From Blastocatellia bacterium (GTDB taxonomy: Bacteria > Acidobacteriota > Blastocatellia > Chloracidobacteriales > JADJPF01): a stretch of 64,000 nt of DNA. The position numbers and the translations under genes were made by a program. Shown here in pieces: positions 25,941 through 34,652 of the stretch (positions within the stretch are counted from its first letter, which is position 1; every line of letters begins with the position of its first letter). Below the pieces are notes generated by a model. It was given only the letters and a program-made list of their open reading frames with translations, was not told the origin of the DNA and did no database searches. The DNA lies in assembly GCA_025057015.1 (NCBI GenBank), contig JANWYG010000023.1, positions 40,939 to 104,938 on the forward strand, given 5' to 3'.

Positions 25941-25971
25941 GAGGCCAGAGATCTATCTGGCCTCCTTTCTC
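25941..25971 (+). terminator. Strong intrinsic terminator after the LysM-glucosaminidase gene
   Basis: GAGGCCAGA (25941-25949), loop GATCTA, TCTGGCCTC (25956-25964): a perfect GC-rich 9-bp stem followed by CTTTCTCTC. It starts 7 bases after the stop codon, and the next gene starts 28 bases later, so the pectate-lyase-like gene probably has its own promoter or relies on read-through. Confidence 0.8.
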
Positions 25972-25998
25972 TCCCCAAACCCGAGTTTTAGGATCAAT

Positions 25999-27570
25999 AT
26001 GCAAATCATTAAAAACAAAACAAGTCCAGCCTTGCTGTTTGCTATTCTACTTACGATAGGTAGCTCATTCCCATCTGAAAACAAAATCTTCCGTTGTCCT
26101 TGTCCAAAAGGCACTGATATAGGTGAGGAAGTGCCTCCAGCCTTTCCTGGAGCAGAAGGATTTGGAGCTAGAGCAACCGGCGGACGCGGTGGAAAAGTGA
26201 TTTATGTAACTACTCTCGATAGCGATCCGAACGGTGAAATTCCAGGCTCTCTCAACTGGGCACTTCGCCAACCTGGCGCAAAATACATTCTTTTCAAGGT
26301 AAGCGGAGTAATTCATGCTCCCGCTAACGTCGTGCACGGAAACGTCACGATAGCAGGACAGACTTCTCCGGGCGGCATTATCATAAGAGGATTAATATGC
26401 GATGGGCACTATGAACAAAACGACTGCAGCAATCTAATAGTACGTCATATCCGCTCACGTCCTGCTAGACACATTGACGGAAACGATGTGGCGCTAGACG
26501 ATGCATTAAGACTTGATGGTATTCGTAGCTTCATTATAGACCACTGCTCGTTTGCAAATGCTATAGATGAAGTCGCTCAGCTTAGCTGGGCATCAAATGG
26601 TACAATTCAAAACTCGATCTTTGCTGAAACCGTAGGTGATCATGCTCAGTATGGCGGAGTGCTGATGAATTACTCACATCCTGACTTTCCACAAGATAAC
26701 CTTTCATTGCACCACAACATGTGGCACAGGCTTGAAGGAAGAATGCCCGAAATTACCTGCGAAGCCTCAAACTATCCCGATCTACCTGGACAAATTGCTG
26801 ATTGTGCCTCGCACCCTCTTAAGTTAGAACTGTCAAATAACCTTCTATGGGATCCAGGAATCAACATTTGGTACGGTCGCGATGTCGACGGTAACCCTGA
26901 CAACGGACCTTACAGGTTAAAAATGAACTGGGTAAACAATTATGCTGTAGCACGCAGCGATTTTACTTTCGGCTTGATTTTACATGACGTGTTAGAGGTG
27001 AAGCAAAACGAGCTATATTTTGCCGGTAATCAGCTTAACTTGTACCCCAACTACAGTGATTACCAACTGGCGTATTGCTGTAACGATTTCAATGTGAATA
27101 ATCCTAATACCGACTTTGGCGTCGCAACACGTTTAAGCAGCCGACATAACTTTCCAAAAATCACATATACTCCTACGAATCAACTTATCGATTACATGAT
27201 CACCAATGTAGGAGCTTTTCCGCGGGATGCTCAAGATCGACGGTTTATAGACTCACTTAGAAGCGGTGTCATTGATACCACAGCTCGTGACAAAGCAGTT
27301 GAAAATGATGCTTTCTTACTCGATTTCACTACTGCACCAACTCCACCACAAGACACAGATGCTGACGGAATGCCTGACTGGTTTGAGATAAAGTATAGAC
27401 TAGATCCTTCAAGACAAGATCACAACGGAAGTGAGCTATCGTTGCTTTTTACTGGTATTGATGGCTACACCAATCTTGAGTGTTATCTAAACTGGCTTGC
27501 AGACCATCTTGTAACAGGAGCAGAATTGCCAACTATCAACGCTAGCAGCAAGTTAATCCTCACGAAATAG
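25999..27570 (+). CDS. Secreted pectate lyase-like protein (PL1-type beta-helix)
   Basis: 523 residues from ATG 25999, preceded by TAGGA. A signal peptide (TSPALLFAILLTIGSSF) is followed by AFPGAEGFGARATGGRGGKVIYVTTL and LNWALRQPGAKYILFKVSGVI, the start of the PL1/pectate-lyase right-handed beta-helix; IDHCSFANAIDEVAQLSW and LHHNMWHRLEGRMPE are the expected inner turns. Near 430, DTDADGMPDWFEIKYRLDP is a calcium-binding repeat of the thrombospondin-3 type often found at the end of such secreted lyases. It probably cleaves polygalacturonate outside the cell. By hand count its isoleucine codons are 17 ATT, 11 ATC and 10 ATA, unlike cmk, hinting at transfer. Confidence 0.85.
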   Translation: MQIIKNKTSPALLFAILLTIGSSFPSENKIFRCPCPKGTDIGEEVPPAFPGAEGFGARATGGRGGKVIYVTTLDSDPNGEIPGSLNWALRQPGAKYILFKVSGVIHAPANVVHGNVTIAGQTSPGGIIIRGLICDGHYEQNDCSNLIVRHIRSRPARHIDGNDVALDDALRLDGIRSFIIDHCSFANAIDEVAQLSWASNGTIQNSIFAETVGDHAQYGGVLMNYSHPDFPQDNLSLHHNMWHRLEGRMPEITCEASNYPDLPGQIADCASHPLKLELSNNLLWDPGINIWYGRDVDGNPDNGPYRLKMNWVNNYAVARSDFTFGLILHDVLEVKQNELYFAGNQLNLYPNYSDYQLAYCCNDFNVNNPNTDFGVATRLSSRHNFPKITYTPTNQLIDYMITNVGAFPRDAQDRRFIDSLRSGVIDTTARDKAVENDAFLLDFTTAPTPPQDTDADGMPDWFEIKYRLDPSRQDHNGSELSLLFTGIDGYTNLECYLNWLADHLVTGAELPTINASSKLILTK

Positions 27571-27582
27571 TTAGACGCAGCC

Positions 27583-27599
27583 GAGCTTTAAGCTCCCTT
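27583..27599 (+). terminator. Weak terminator-like hairpin between convergent genes
   Basis: GAGC (27583-27586), TTTAA, GCTC (27592-27595), then CCTTTTCC on the plus strand. It overlaps the end of the convergent propeller-phosphatase gene. The stem is short and may not be functional. Confidence 0.3.
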
Positions 27600-30500
27600 T
27601 TCCTTGGATACATAGTTTAGCTGTAAGTACTCACTCACTCTAATACCTAGAAGAGTTATATCATCGCGTTGAGGGGTATCTTTCATATAACCTTGTAACG
27701 CTTGCTCTACTCTATCTCGCTGTGCGTCCATATCAAGGACATGAATTTCTCGCAAAAGTCCAATAAGCCGTTTCCTTCCAAATTTACCATCATGTCCGTT
27801 CTGATCTTGTAGCCCGTCAGTAGCCAAATAAATCATATCGATATCTTTCAAAGGAAGAGCATGCAAAATATAACTTTTCTTGGATTGTTTTCCACCTACA
27901 GGCCATTTATCAGCTTTGACTGCTACCACTTCTCCAACGTGGTTTACATAATAAAGCGGCTGCCTTGCACCAGCAAAGAACAGCTTATCACTAGTAAAGA
28001 CACATACGGCTATCTCCATACCATCCTGCAATCTTTCTCTTTCAAGCTTCCCAAACAATTTGTTTATGCTACTATCCATCTCGACAAGTATCTCGTTAGG
28101 ACTTAGCTTCTGCTGAAATAGCACTATTTGGGTTAACAACATTTCCCCTATGATGGACATCAACGCTCCAGGCACACCGTGGCCTGTACAATCTGCAACT
28201 GCTACTATCGAAGCTTCATTTATCTTTCCTACCCAGACAAAATCTCCAGAGACTATATCCTTAGGCTTTTGGACAATAAAACAACCTGGAAAATACTCTT
28301 TAAGTTCTCGAATATCTGGAAAGATAGCTTGTTGTATTCTCTTAGCATATCTAATACTATCTAATATCTGAGTACGTTGCTCTTCTATCTCATTTTTTTG
28401 AGATAATATCTTGTCTCTCTGCGAAGCTATTTCTCTAGTTCTTTCTGCGACTAATCTTTCCAACTCTAAATTACGCTTCCTAAGACTTACAAGACGTATT
28501 CTGATCACACCAAATATCGACGCTGTTATCGTGATCAGGTAAACAGCATACGCTAGATTACTGCGCCACCAAGGAGGCAAGATAGTTATGGTAAGTGTCT
28601 TTGGATCACTCCAAACACCGTCATTGTTGCTACCTTGAATGCTCAATAAGTACTCACCTGGGGCAAGTCCTGTGAAGTTGACCGAGTACTCACCCTCTTT
28701 GAGCATCACCCAGTCTTTATTTAGCCCTTCCATTTTATACTTAAAACGATTACGCTTTGGCACGCTATAGTCATCAGTAGTAAAGTCTATAGCAAATAAC
28801 AGATCAGTGTAGTCTAGCACTAACTTATCTACAGCACTTGTCATCAGAAACTTTGTCTCATTCAGTTTCGAAAGCCTAGTAAACAACACATTAGGCTTTC
28901 TTGTATTTATATTGACATTTTCCGGAAAAAAGCTATTTAGACCGTTAACTCCGCCAAAATAAAATCTCCCGTCAGGAGCTTTATGATATGCAAACCTATT
29001 AAATTCATCACCCTGCAGTCCATCTCTAACCGTAAAAGTATAACCGTCGCCGGTATCTGGATTGTAGCGATATATTCCCACATCAGTGCTTATCCAAAAA
29101 TTACCCGCTTTATCTTCTAAACAAGCATAAGAATTCAGATGCGGCAGTCCTTGCCTTATGCCTATATTTTGAAACCTACCCTGTACCCTATCAGTACATA
29201 TATTTACTCCGCCACCTTTAGTTGTGACTACAAGCCGTCCCTTCCTATCTTCAGTTATGGAAGTAACAAAAGGATGACTTAATGCCTCCGGTTTAGCAGG
29301 ATCAGGTTTAAATCTGCGCACTACCGCTCCAGTAGTAGGATCTATTGCCAACAACCCATCCGCCATAGTCCCTACCCAAATTAATCCATCCGACGCTTCA
29401 TAGAGAGCCTGTACCTCAGACTGTCCTAGCTTAAGAACCTTCACAAGAGTTCCACCTACCAGTTTACTTACTAAACTACTGCCTACCCAAATCGTTCCTC
29501 GACTATCCTCAAGCAGGCAGTTTAACCCTACATCCCCATCTAACAAGACACAATCAAAACCGCCTGCTTTAAACTTACATAAAGCTGCTCGATCACGTGT
29601 CCCCACCCAGATATTGCCCTTGCTATCTGCAAGCAGCGCAAACACGCTGTCCGATGGCAAGCTACGCTTATCCTCTCGAGCCTGCCTAAAATGCCTCCAG
29701 GTATCCGTCTGAGGATCATAAACGTTCAAGCCGCCGCTTTGTGTAGCTACCCATAATTTTCCCTCCTTATCGGTTACTATGCTGCGAATCATCTGGTCGC
29801 TAAGAGAATTGGGATTCCGTGGATCAGACTTATACAGACTAAAACGATTCCTATACGGACTATACCGAATTAAGCCTCCAGCCTCGCTGCCAATCCAGAG
29901 AACGCCAGTCTTATCTCTGTATATACAAGTAATAAAGTTACTCGACAGCGTAGAACCTCTCCGTGAACGACTTATCTGCTCTATAACCTTTAAATTCTCA
30001 GTGTCAAAAACCAGTAAGCCGCTACCAAAAGTTCCAACTAACAATCTATCATCCGATAGCTTGAGCAATGTGTTGATTCTTACTCTTACAGGTAAGACCA
30101 TCTCCCTGTAGCTCTTAGTGGTTGGATCATACTGATAAAGCGTTCCTCGATTCGTCCCTATCCAAATAGTTCCATCTGGAGCCCTAAAAACACTATGACA
30201 AGCAAAATCGGCTCCCGCAGAAGATGAAAATTCGGTTCTACTAACTCTCTTCGAAGAAATATCTAATTCGATAATACCTTTCCCAGCAACAATCAGCATT
30301 CTATCGTCTTCAAGCTCGAGCAACAACCTCCCGTTAAAGAAAGTTTCTTTGTTATTCCATAGATAGCTATTCCATAGATACCTTTCAAATCCATCTCCCT
30401 TATATCTATTTAGACCTGCTTCAGTAAGAATCCAGACTCGACCTTTACTGTCGACATATAGGTCTGCTATTACGTCAGTGCTAAGAGAGTTGGGATCATT

Positions 30501-30872
30501 AGGATTGTGACGGAAGTTTATAGACTTGTTAGCGATCGGATCAAACAAAGCAACACCTGCTTTTTCAGTCGCCAACCAAAGCTTAGCCGAGGAAGGATCT
30601 TGCCGAACCCGGATTATCTTGTTATCCGGCAAAGAATCAGGCCTATCTTCTTTCTTAAACGTAGTAAAGCCATAACCGTCATAGAAGCATAGGCCTTCAG
30701 AAGTACCTAGCCAGATTAGACCCGTACTATCCTGAAAAATCGTCCAGACATAATTACTCGGCAAGTCATTTTCTGTTGTTAGGACTTCAAATTCCCCCGG
30801 AAAGGTAGAGCTTTGTCCAAATACAGTAGAGCAAAATGCTAAGAACCCCAGCAGCAAAAATCTCAACCGCAT
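27588..30872 (-). CDS. Two-component-regulator beta-propeller sensor fused to SpoIIE phosphatase (paralogue 1)
   Basis: 1094 residues from ATG 30872; TTG 30878 is also open. A signal peptide (FLLLGFLAFCSTVFGQ) leads into about 14 propeller blades with repeated W(I/V)GT and SL(S/P)(S/D)N motifs (about 25-690), then a Y_Y_Y beta-sandwich (about 700-765), one membrane helix (about 775-795), a coiled coil of about 60 residues, and a SpoIIE/PP2C phosphatase (about 855-1085) with GDFVWVG, DCTGHGVPGALMS, ATDGLQDQ and RDDITLLG. In hybrid two-component systems the same sensor feeds a histidine kinase; here the output is a phosphatase. It probably senses an outside oligosaccharide, fitting its place beside the pectate lyase gene. 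The target of the phosphatase is unknown. Confidence 0.88.
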   Translation of the reverse strand: MRLRFLLLGFLAFCSTVFGQSSTFPGEFEVLTTENDLPSNYVWTIFQDSTGLIWLGTSEGLCFYDGYGFTTFKKEDRPDSLPDNKIIRVRQDPSSAKLWLATEKAGVALFDPIANKSINFRHNPNDPNSLSTDVIADLYVDSKGRVWILTEAGLNRYKGDGFERYLWNSYLWNNKETFFNGRLLLELEDDRMLIVAGKGIIELDISSKRVSRTEFSSSAGADFACHSVFRAPDGTIWIGTNRGTLYQYDPTTKSYREMVLPVRVRINTLLKLSDDRLLVGTFGSGLLVFDTENLKVIEQISRSRRGSTLSSNFITCIYRDKTGVLWIGSEAGGLIRYSPYRNRFSLYKSDPRNPNSLSDQMIRSIVTDKEGKLWVATQSGGLNVYDPQTDTWRHFRQAREDKRSLPSDSVFALLADSKGNIWVGTRDRAALCKFKAGGFDCVLLDGDVGLNCLLEDSRGTIWVGSSLVSKLVGGTLVKVLKLGQSEVQALYEASDGLIWVGTMADGLLAIDPTTGAVVRRFKPDPAKPEALSHPFVTSITEDRKGRLVVTTKGGGVNICTDRVQGRFQNIGIRQGLPHLNSYACLEDKAGNFWISTDVGIYRYNPDTGDGYTFTVRDGLQGDEFNRFAYHKAPDGRFYFGGVNGLNSFFPENVNINTRKPNVLFTRLSKLNETKFLMTSAVDKLVLDYTDLLFAIDFTTDDYSVPKRNRFKYKMEGLNKDWVMLKEGEYSVNFTGLAPGEYLLSIQGSNNDGVWSDPKTLTITILPPWWRSNLAYAVYLITITASIFGVIRIRLVSLRKRNLELERLVAERTREIASQRDKILSQKNEIEEQRTQILDSIRYAKRIQQAIFPDIRELKEYFPGCFIVQKPKDIVSGDFVWVGKINEASIVAVADCTGHGVPGALMSIIGEMLLTQIVLFQQKLSPNEILVEMDSSINKLFGKLERERLQDGMEIAVCVFTSDKLFFAGARQPLYYVNHVGEVVAVKADKWPVGGKQSKKSYILHALPLKDIDMIYLATDGLQDQNGHDGKFGRKRLIGLLREIHVLDMDAQRDRVEQALQGYMKDTPQRDDITLLGIRVSEYLQLNYVSKEKGA

Positions 30873-30938
30873 AAGCAAGGCAACTTACACTACCCGGGAA
30901 GAATCCTATCGAAGAAGAACAGCTCAATAAGACTACTG

Positions 30939-33900
30939 TTAGACCTTAATAGCTATTATAGCATCAGGCAGTTGTGCCTGAAGTAACTTCAGAGTACGGC
31001 CTAGCTTCTGTGCAGCATAGCTCCACATCAACCTTGCAGACTGTTGCTTATCGGGTTCATGAAAGATCGGATCCAGTTCGCCAAGAGCACTACCTATCGA
31101 TAGGCCAGATTGAGAAGCACACATCTCGACAGTCCCTATGGGCACTATCTGCTTATAGATCTCCTCTGCGCTACGTACCTGCTCACTGATCAGCGTTTCT
31201 AGCTTAAGGATAGTACGTTTGGCACTGTCTCTGAGCATAAGCAAGACAGGAGTATCATAAATGGCTATGAACAACAGTGTCTGCCGACTCATATCAGTTC
31301 TCGTAGAGATAGTCTCTATTGCCTCACGATCGTCTTGAAACGGGATGGAAGGCAGTGCTACAAGTGCCTCGAAGCGTTTTCGTGCCTCACTTTGCTCATT
31401 TAACAGGCGGCCGATAAGACTTTGAGCATCATCAAGGTTACAATCATCCGCAAGTGCCGACAGTTTTGATAAGACATAAGGCGAGCCCATTAGCTGCGTA
31501 GCCACATCAGCAGGCGCGCCTTTTAGCCAACCTAGAAGCCTAATAAGCTGCTTTACTGCCAGTCGTGTTTGTTCATAGCGCCACAAAGAGACAAGTTTTA
31601 GAAAAGTCAGAGGTGCAGGCCTCAACTCTGATATTAGCTGATTTATCATCGCACAATCTGACTCTACCAGTTCAGATGATGGCAGGGGTTCTTCCACCTC
31701 CTGAGTAGGCTCAGCCACAACCTTTTCGCTCTGGACTATCTTCTGCGGCGTAGGATGATTGGCCTCAAGCCTGACCATCATGTTGACCAAAACGTCAATT
31801 ATGGCATCGCCGACTTGACGAGACTTCAGGTCATGTTCCTGCTGCCTGAGGTGTTCTTTCAGACTCTCGGTAAAAGCTAACCAAGCATCATGTTGTATGC
31901 TCTGGTCAAAATAAAATCCAATACACTCATCTATCAGACTACCAAAAGGCGCTGGCCAGTGCCTAAAAGGAGCGAAACCATAGAGCAACTCAGTAGCTGC
32001 AGTCTCGGCATCAACCTTGAGTTTCTCTGCTAGTACTGGGCTAGACGTCTCAAGTAGCAGAAGCAGCCGGACTACCTCAGCCATCGGCAGAAACAGCGAG
32101 GAAAGTGCTTGTGCGTAATCAAACCGCCCTAGCATCTCAGCTACAGACTTGCCTTCTGCCAGCGTCATCCAGAAACGCCAAGCTTGCGGAGCAGCACTAC
32201 GTATGACCACCCACAGGGGCTGTGACGATGTCGTCCATTTTGGATTGAACCGTTTGGCTATATCAGGCTCTAGCTTAGCATGCTCTCGGTTAGAAGTTAT
32301 TAACGCCATTATCTCAGATGCTGTACGCACCGACCGCAGCTGTTCTAGAAACTTCTGTATATACTGCCAACTGAGATCCAGCAGATCGATCAGCCTGATC
32401 TGATCTGCCAGCATCAGAGCAGTCAGCATGTCGACCGGTCCGGTAGGCTGGCCGGTACCTAAAAGAGTCTTGCCTAAAACGTTTGTCAGATGAACCGAAA
32501 GTAAGCTTGAGCGTTCCGGAGCAGACTCACCTATACTAGACAATCCTCGGTAGATATTGCGAGCATACTCTTCACCAAGCAGTGCCACGGGCCGAGCTTT
32601 ACCCATGCGCTTCCAGAAATCACTTAGAAACTTAAGTGCTAGGCGGCGCTCTAGTAGCTCACCTTCGCCACCTAGTCCAAAAGCACGCTCGTCTAGATTC
32701 GCCATACCAAGCAAGGTATTTAAAGGCCCGCCGCAAGAAGTGTAGAAGCACCGCTGTAGCTCCGGCTTAGAAGCCACAACTACGTCCAGTACGGCAGCTA
32801 TCAACGGTCCTGCGGTCTTATGACGGAAGCTACGACCATCACGATCTTCGCTCTTTGCTAGTCCGATGCTTTGATACGGCCCGTAAGGATTTTCCGCCCG
32901 TTGAGCACGAAGGAGCATCTGACAAAGATTAGTAAGTTCGTCAGAAGTGGTACAGCGCAAAAAAGCCGGGGATTCGACCAGCAGCTGCGCTGTTTCGGCC
33001 GCTTGTCGACGCGTTCTTTCTATAGGCTGCTCCTGACATTGCTGCCAACCGCTCTCGCCATACTGCCAGACCTTATCAGGACTAGTCTTCTCCACCGCAC
33101 GAATATGGCTACTTATCAGCATTTCGAAGCTACAGAAATAGAACAGCTCGACTATAGCAGCAAGCAGTTGCATAGCCGGTGGCCAGTCAGCCGACAGTTG
33201 AGCGTTCTGTTCAGCAGACTTAAATATCCCGCTAGCTCGATCCGAGAGTTTCGCTATAACATCAAGCTGGAAACCTAAATAGGCCACCACCAGATGAGGC
33301 ACCACTATGTCAGTAGCAAAGGGACTTTCGCTAGCCGAGTTAGCTACGACGACTCCTGGAGCAAAACTCTCGCTATCAGCGTCTTTTGCAGCCAGCTTGG
33401 GAAACTTCGCAGCAAAAGCCCGCAGCTTCATCAATCCCCGCCAAGAACGACCTATCAATCGACAGTACCGCTCCAGCATATCGGACTGACCAGTTCCTCC
33501 AACTGTCTGCAGCACACAGTAAAGTGCTGCCATCCGACTCACGTACAGGCGGAGAAAATCATATTCTGCAGAAAGTGTGTTTATCTGTGCCGTAAGCTCA
33601 TCTATAACGCCCTTTGGATAGTGCAGCTTGGTATCCTGCTCTGTAGCGTTGATTCTGATAAGCGTTTGCATCCGAGCACGAGCAGCAGTAAGCTGCCTTT
33701 GCCTAGAATCCAAACCTATGCGGAATACTTCCAAAGCATTGCGTAGCTGCCGCTGCCTCTGTTCTACAAGGGCATACCCTATTTCCGAATCCCTCGTCTG
33801 CCAATCACAATAAAGCGCAGTAAGCTCCCTATCGCTGAAATTCTCGCTGTAGGTAGAAGACGCAGAAACCTTCGGTATTACGGTCAAAGGATTAACATAG

Positions 33901-33986
33901 ACTAAGTTCGCCCAACCAAGTTCCGTCTGTAAAATTTCCTGCTCGAAATCCCCAAAAAGAAACTCAGACTCGTAGTAATTGCTCAT
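30939..33986 (-). CDS. Unrecognised large helical protein, last gene of the polA operon
   Basis: 1015 residues from ATG 33986, preceded by AGAGGA at good spacing; an earlier ATG at 34016 would overlap the DedA gene. I do not recognise the family. The protein is rich in Leu, Ala and Glu and looks almost entirely helical. It has no signal peptide or membrane helix. A coiled-coil-like part lies near 80-130 (RQRQLRNALEVFRIGLDSRQ and onward), and a Glu/Pro-rich linker (about 745-765, EKVVAEPTQEVEEPLP) separates a large N-terminal part from a 250-residue C-terminal part. No catalytic motif was seen. It starts 7 bases after the DedA stop, at the end of an eight-gene run that includes polA. Confidence 0.75.
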   Translation of the reverse strand: MSNYYESEFLFGDFEQEILQTELGWANLVYVNPLTVIPKVSASSTYSENFSDRELTALYCDWQTRDSEIGYALVEQRQRQLRNALEVFRIGLDSRQRQLTAARARMQTLIRINATEQDTKLHYPKGVIDELTAQINTLSAEYDFLRLYVSRMAALYCVLQTVGGTGQSDMLERYCRLIGRSWRGLMKLRAFAAKFPKLAAKDADSESFAPGVVVANSASESPFATDIVVPHLVVAYLGFQLDVIAKLSDRASGIFKSAEQNAQLSADWPPAMQLLAAIVELFYFCSFEMLISSHIRAVEKTSPDKVWQYGESGWQQCQEQPIERTRRQAAETAQLLVESPAFLRCTTSDELTNLCQMLLRAQRAENPYGPYQSIGLAKSEDRDGRSFRHKTAGPLIAAVLDVVVASKPELQRCFYTSCGGPLNTLLGMANLDERAFGLGGEGELLERRLALKFLSDFWKRMGKARPVALLGEEYARNIYRGLSSIGESAPERSSLLSVHLTNVLGKTLLGTGQPTGPVDMLTALMLADQIRLIDLLDLSWQYIQKFLEQLRSVRTASEIMALITSNREHAKLEPDIAKRFNPKWTTSSQPLWVVIRSAAPQAWRFWMTLAEGKSVAEMLGRFDYAQALSSLFLPMAEVVRLLLLLETSSPVLAEKLKVDAETAATELLYGFAPFRHWPAPFGSLIDECIGFYFDQSIQHDAWLAFTESLKEHLRQQEHDLKSRQVGDAIIDVLVNMMVRLEANHPTPQKIVQSEKVVAEPTQEVEEPLPSSELVESDCAMINQLISELRPAPLTFLKLVSLWRYEQTRLAVKQLIRLLGWLKGAPADVATQLMGSPYVLSKLSALADDCNLDDAQSLIGRLLNEQSEARKRFEALVALPSIPFQDDREAIETISTRTDMSRQTLLFIAIYDTPVLLMLRDSAKRTILKLETLISEQVRSAEEIYKQIVPIGTVEMCASQSGLSIGSALGELDPIFHEPDKQQSARLMWSYAAQKLGRTLKLLQAQLPDAIIAIKV

Positions 33987-33993
33987 ACATCCT

Positions 33994-34641
33994 CTAATGC
34001 AACGGCTGCTCGGCATCAGTAGCAGCTCTTCTACGCTCCTTGAAATATTCTATAATCCCTGGCAATATAGACAAAAACACCACTACGGCTATGACCAAGT
34101 GTATATGCTTATCGATATTGGGTATGGCAGAACCAAGAAAATACCCGAGTAGCGTCATACTTGTTACCCAAGCTATTCCACCTACAACGTTGTAGATAGC
34201 AAACTTGCGATAAGTCATCTCCGCTGCACCGGCCACTGTAGGCGCAAACGTTCTAATAATTGGGATAAACCTTGCGAGTATGATAGTTTTTCCGCCGTGC
34301 TTGTCGTAGAAACGCTTAGCTCTAAGCAAGTGTTCCCGCTTGAAAAACCTTGAATTCGGACGAGAATACAACGCCTGCCCGGCCTTATGACCTATATAAT
34401 AGCCCACTGCGTCGCCTACTATGGCAGCTATTATCAACGTCACGTTGAGTACCCAGATGTCCAAATCACCTTTCGCCGCAAACAGTCCAGCAGTAACCAG
34501 CAGCGAATCACCAGGAAGAAAAAAACCTGCCATCAACCCCGTTTCCGCAAAAACTATAGCTATCAGTCCGATGTACCCACCCCAGACTATCAAAGCGCGT
34601 ACGTCCATTACCGTTTTAAACAGTTCTATTAAGGAATCCAT
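33994..34641 (-). CDS. DedA family membrane protein (VTT domain)
   Basis: 215 residues, with about five hydrophobic segments. FAETGLMAGFFLPGDSLLVTAG near the start, GDAVGYYIGHKAG in the middle, and the motif ARFIPIIRTFAPTVAGAAEM with conserved Arg and Pro are classical DedA features. DedA proteins act in membrane lipid transport, probably flipping undecaprenyl phosphate or phospholipids, and depend on the proton-motive force. The length is normal. It lies 11 bases after polA and 7 bases before the unrecognised protein gene on the same strand. It is a true DedA member, more typical than the VTT protein at 13812. Confidence 0.92.
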   Translation of the reverse strand: MDSLIELFKTVMDVRALIVWGGYIGLIAIVFAETGLMAGFFLPGDSLLVTAGLFAAKGDLDIWVLNVTLIIAAIVGDAVGYYIGHKAGQALYSRPNSRFFKREHLLRAKRFYDKHGGKTIILARFIPIIRTFAPTVAGAAEMTYRKFAIYNVVGGIAWVTSMTLLGYFLGSAIPNIDKHIHLVIAVVVFLSILPGIIEYFKERRRAATDAEQPLH

Positions 34642-34652
34642 ATCTCTCCTTC

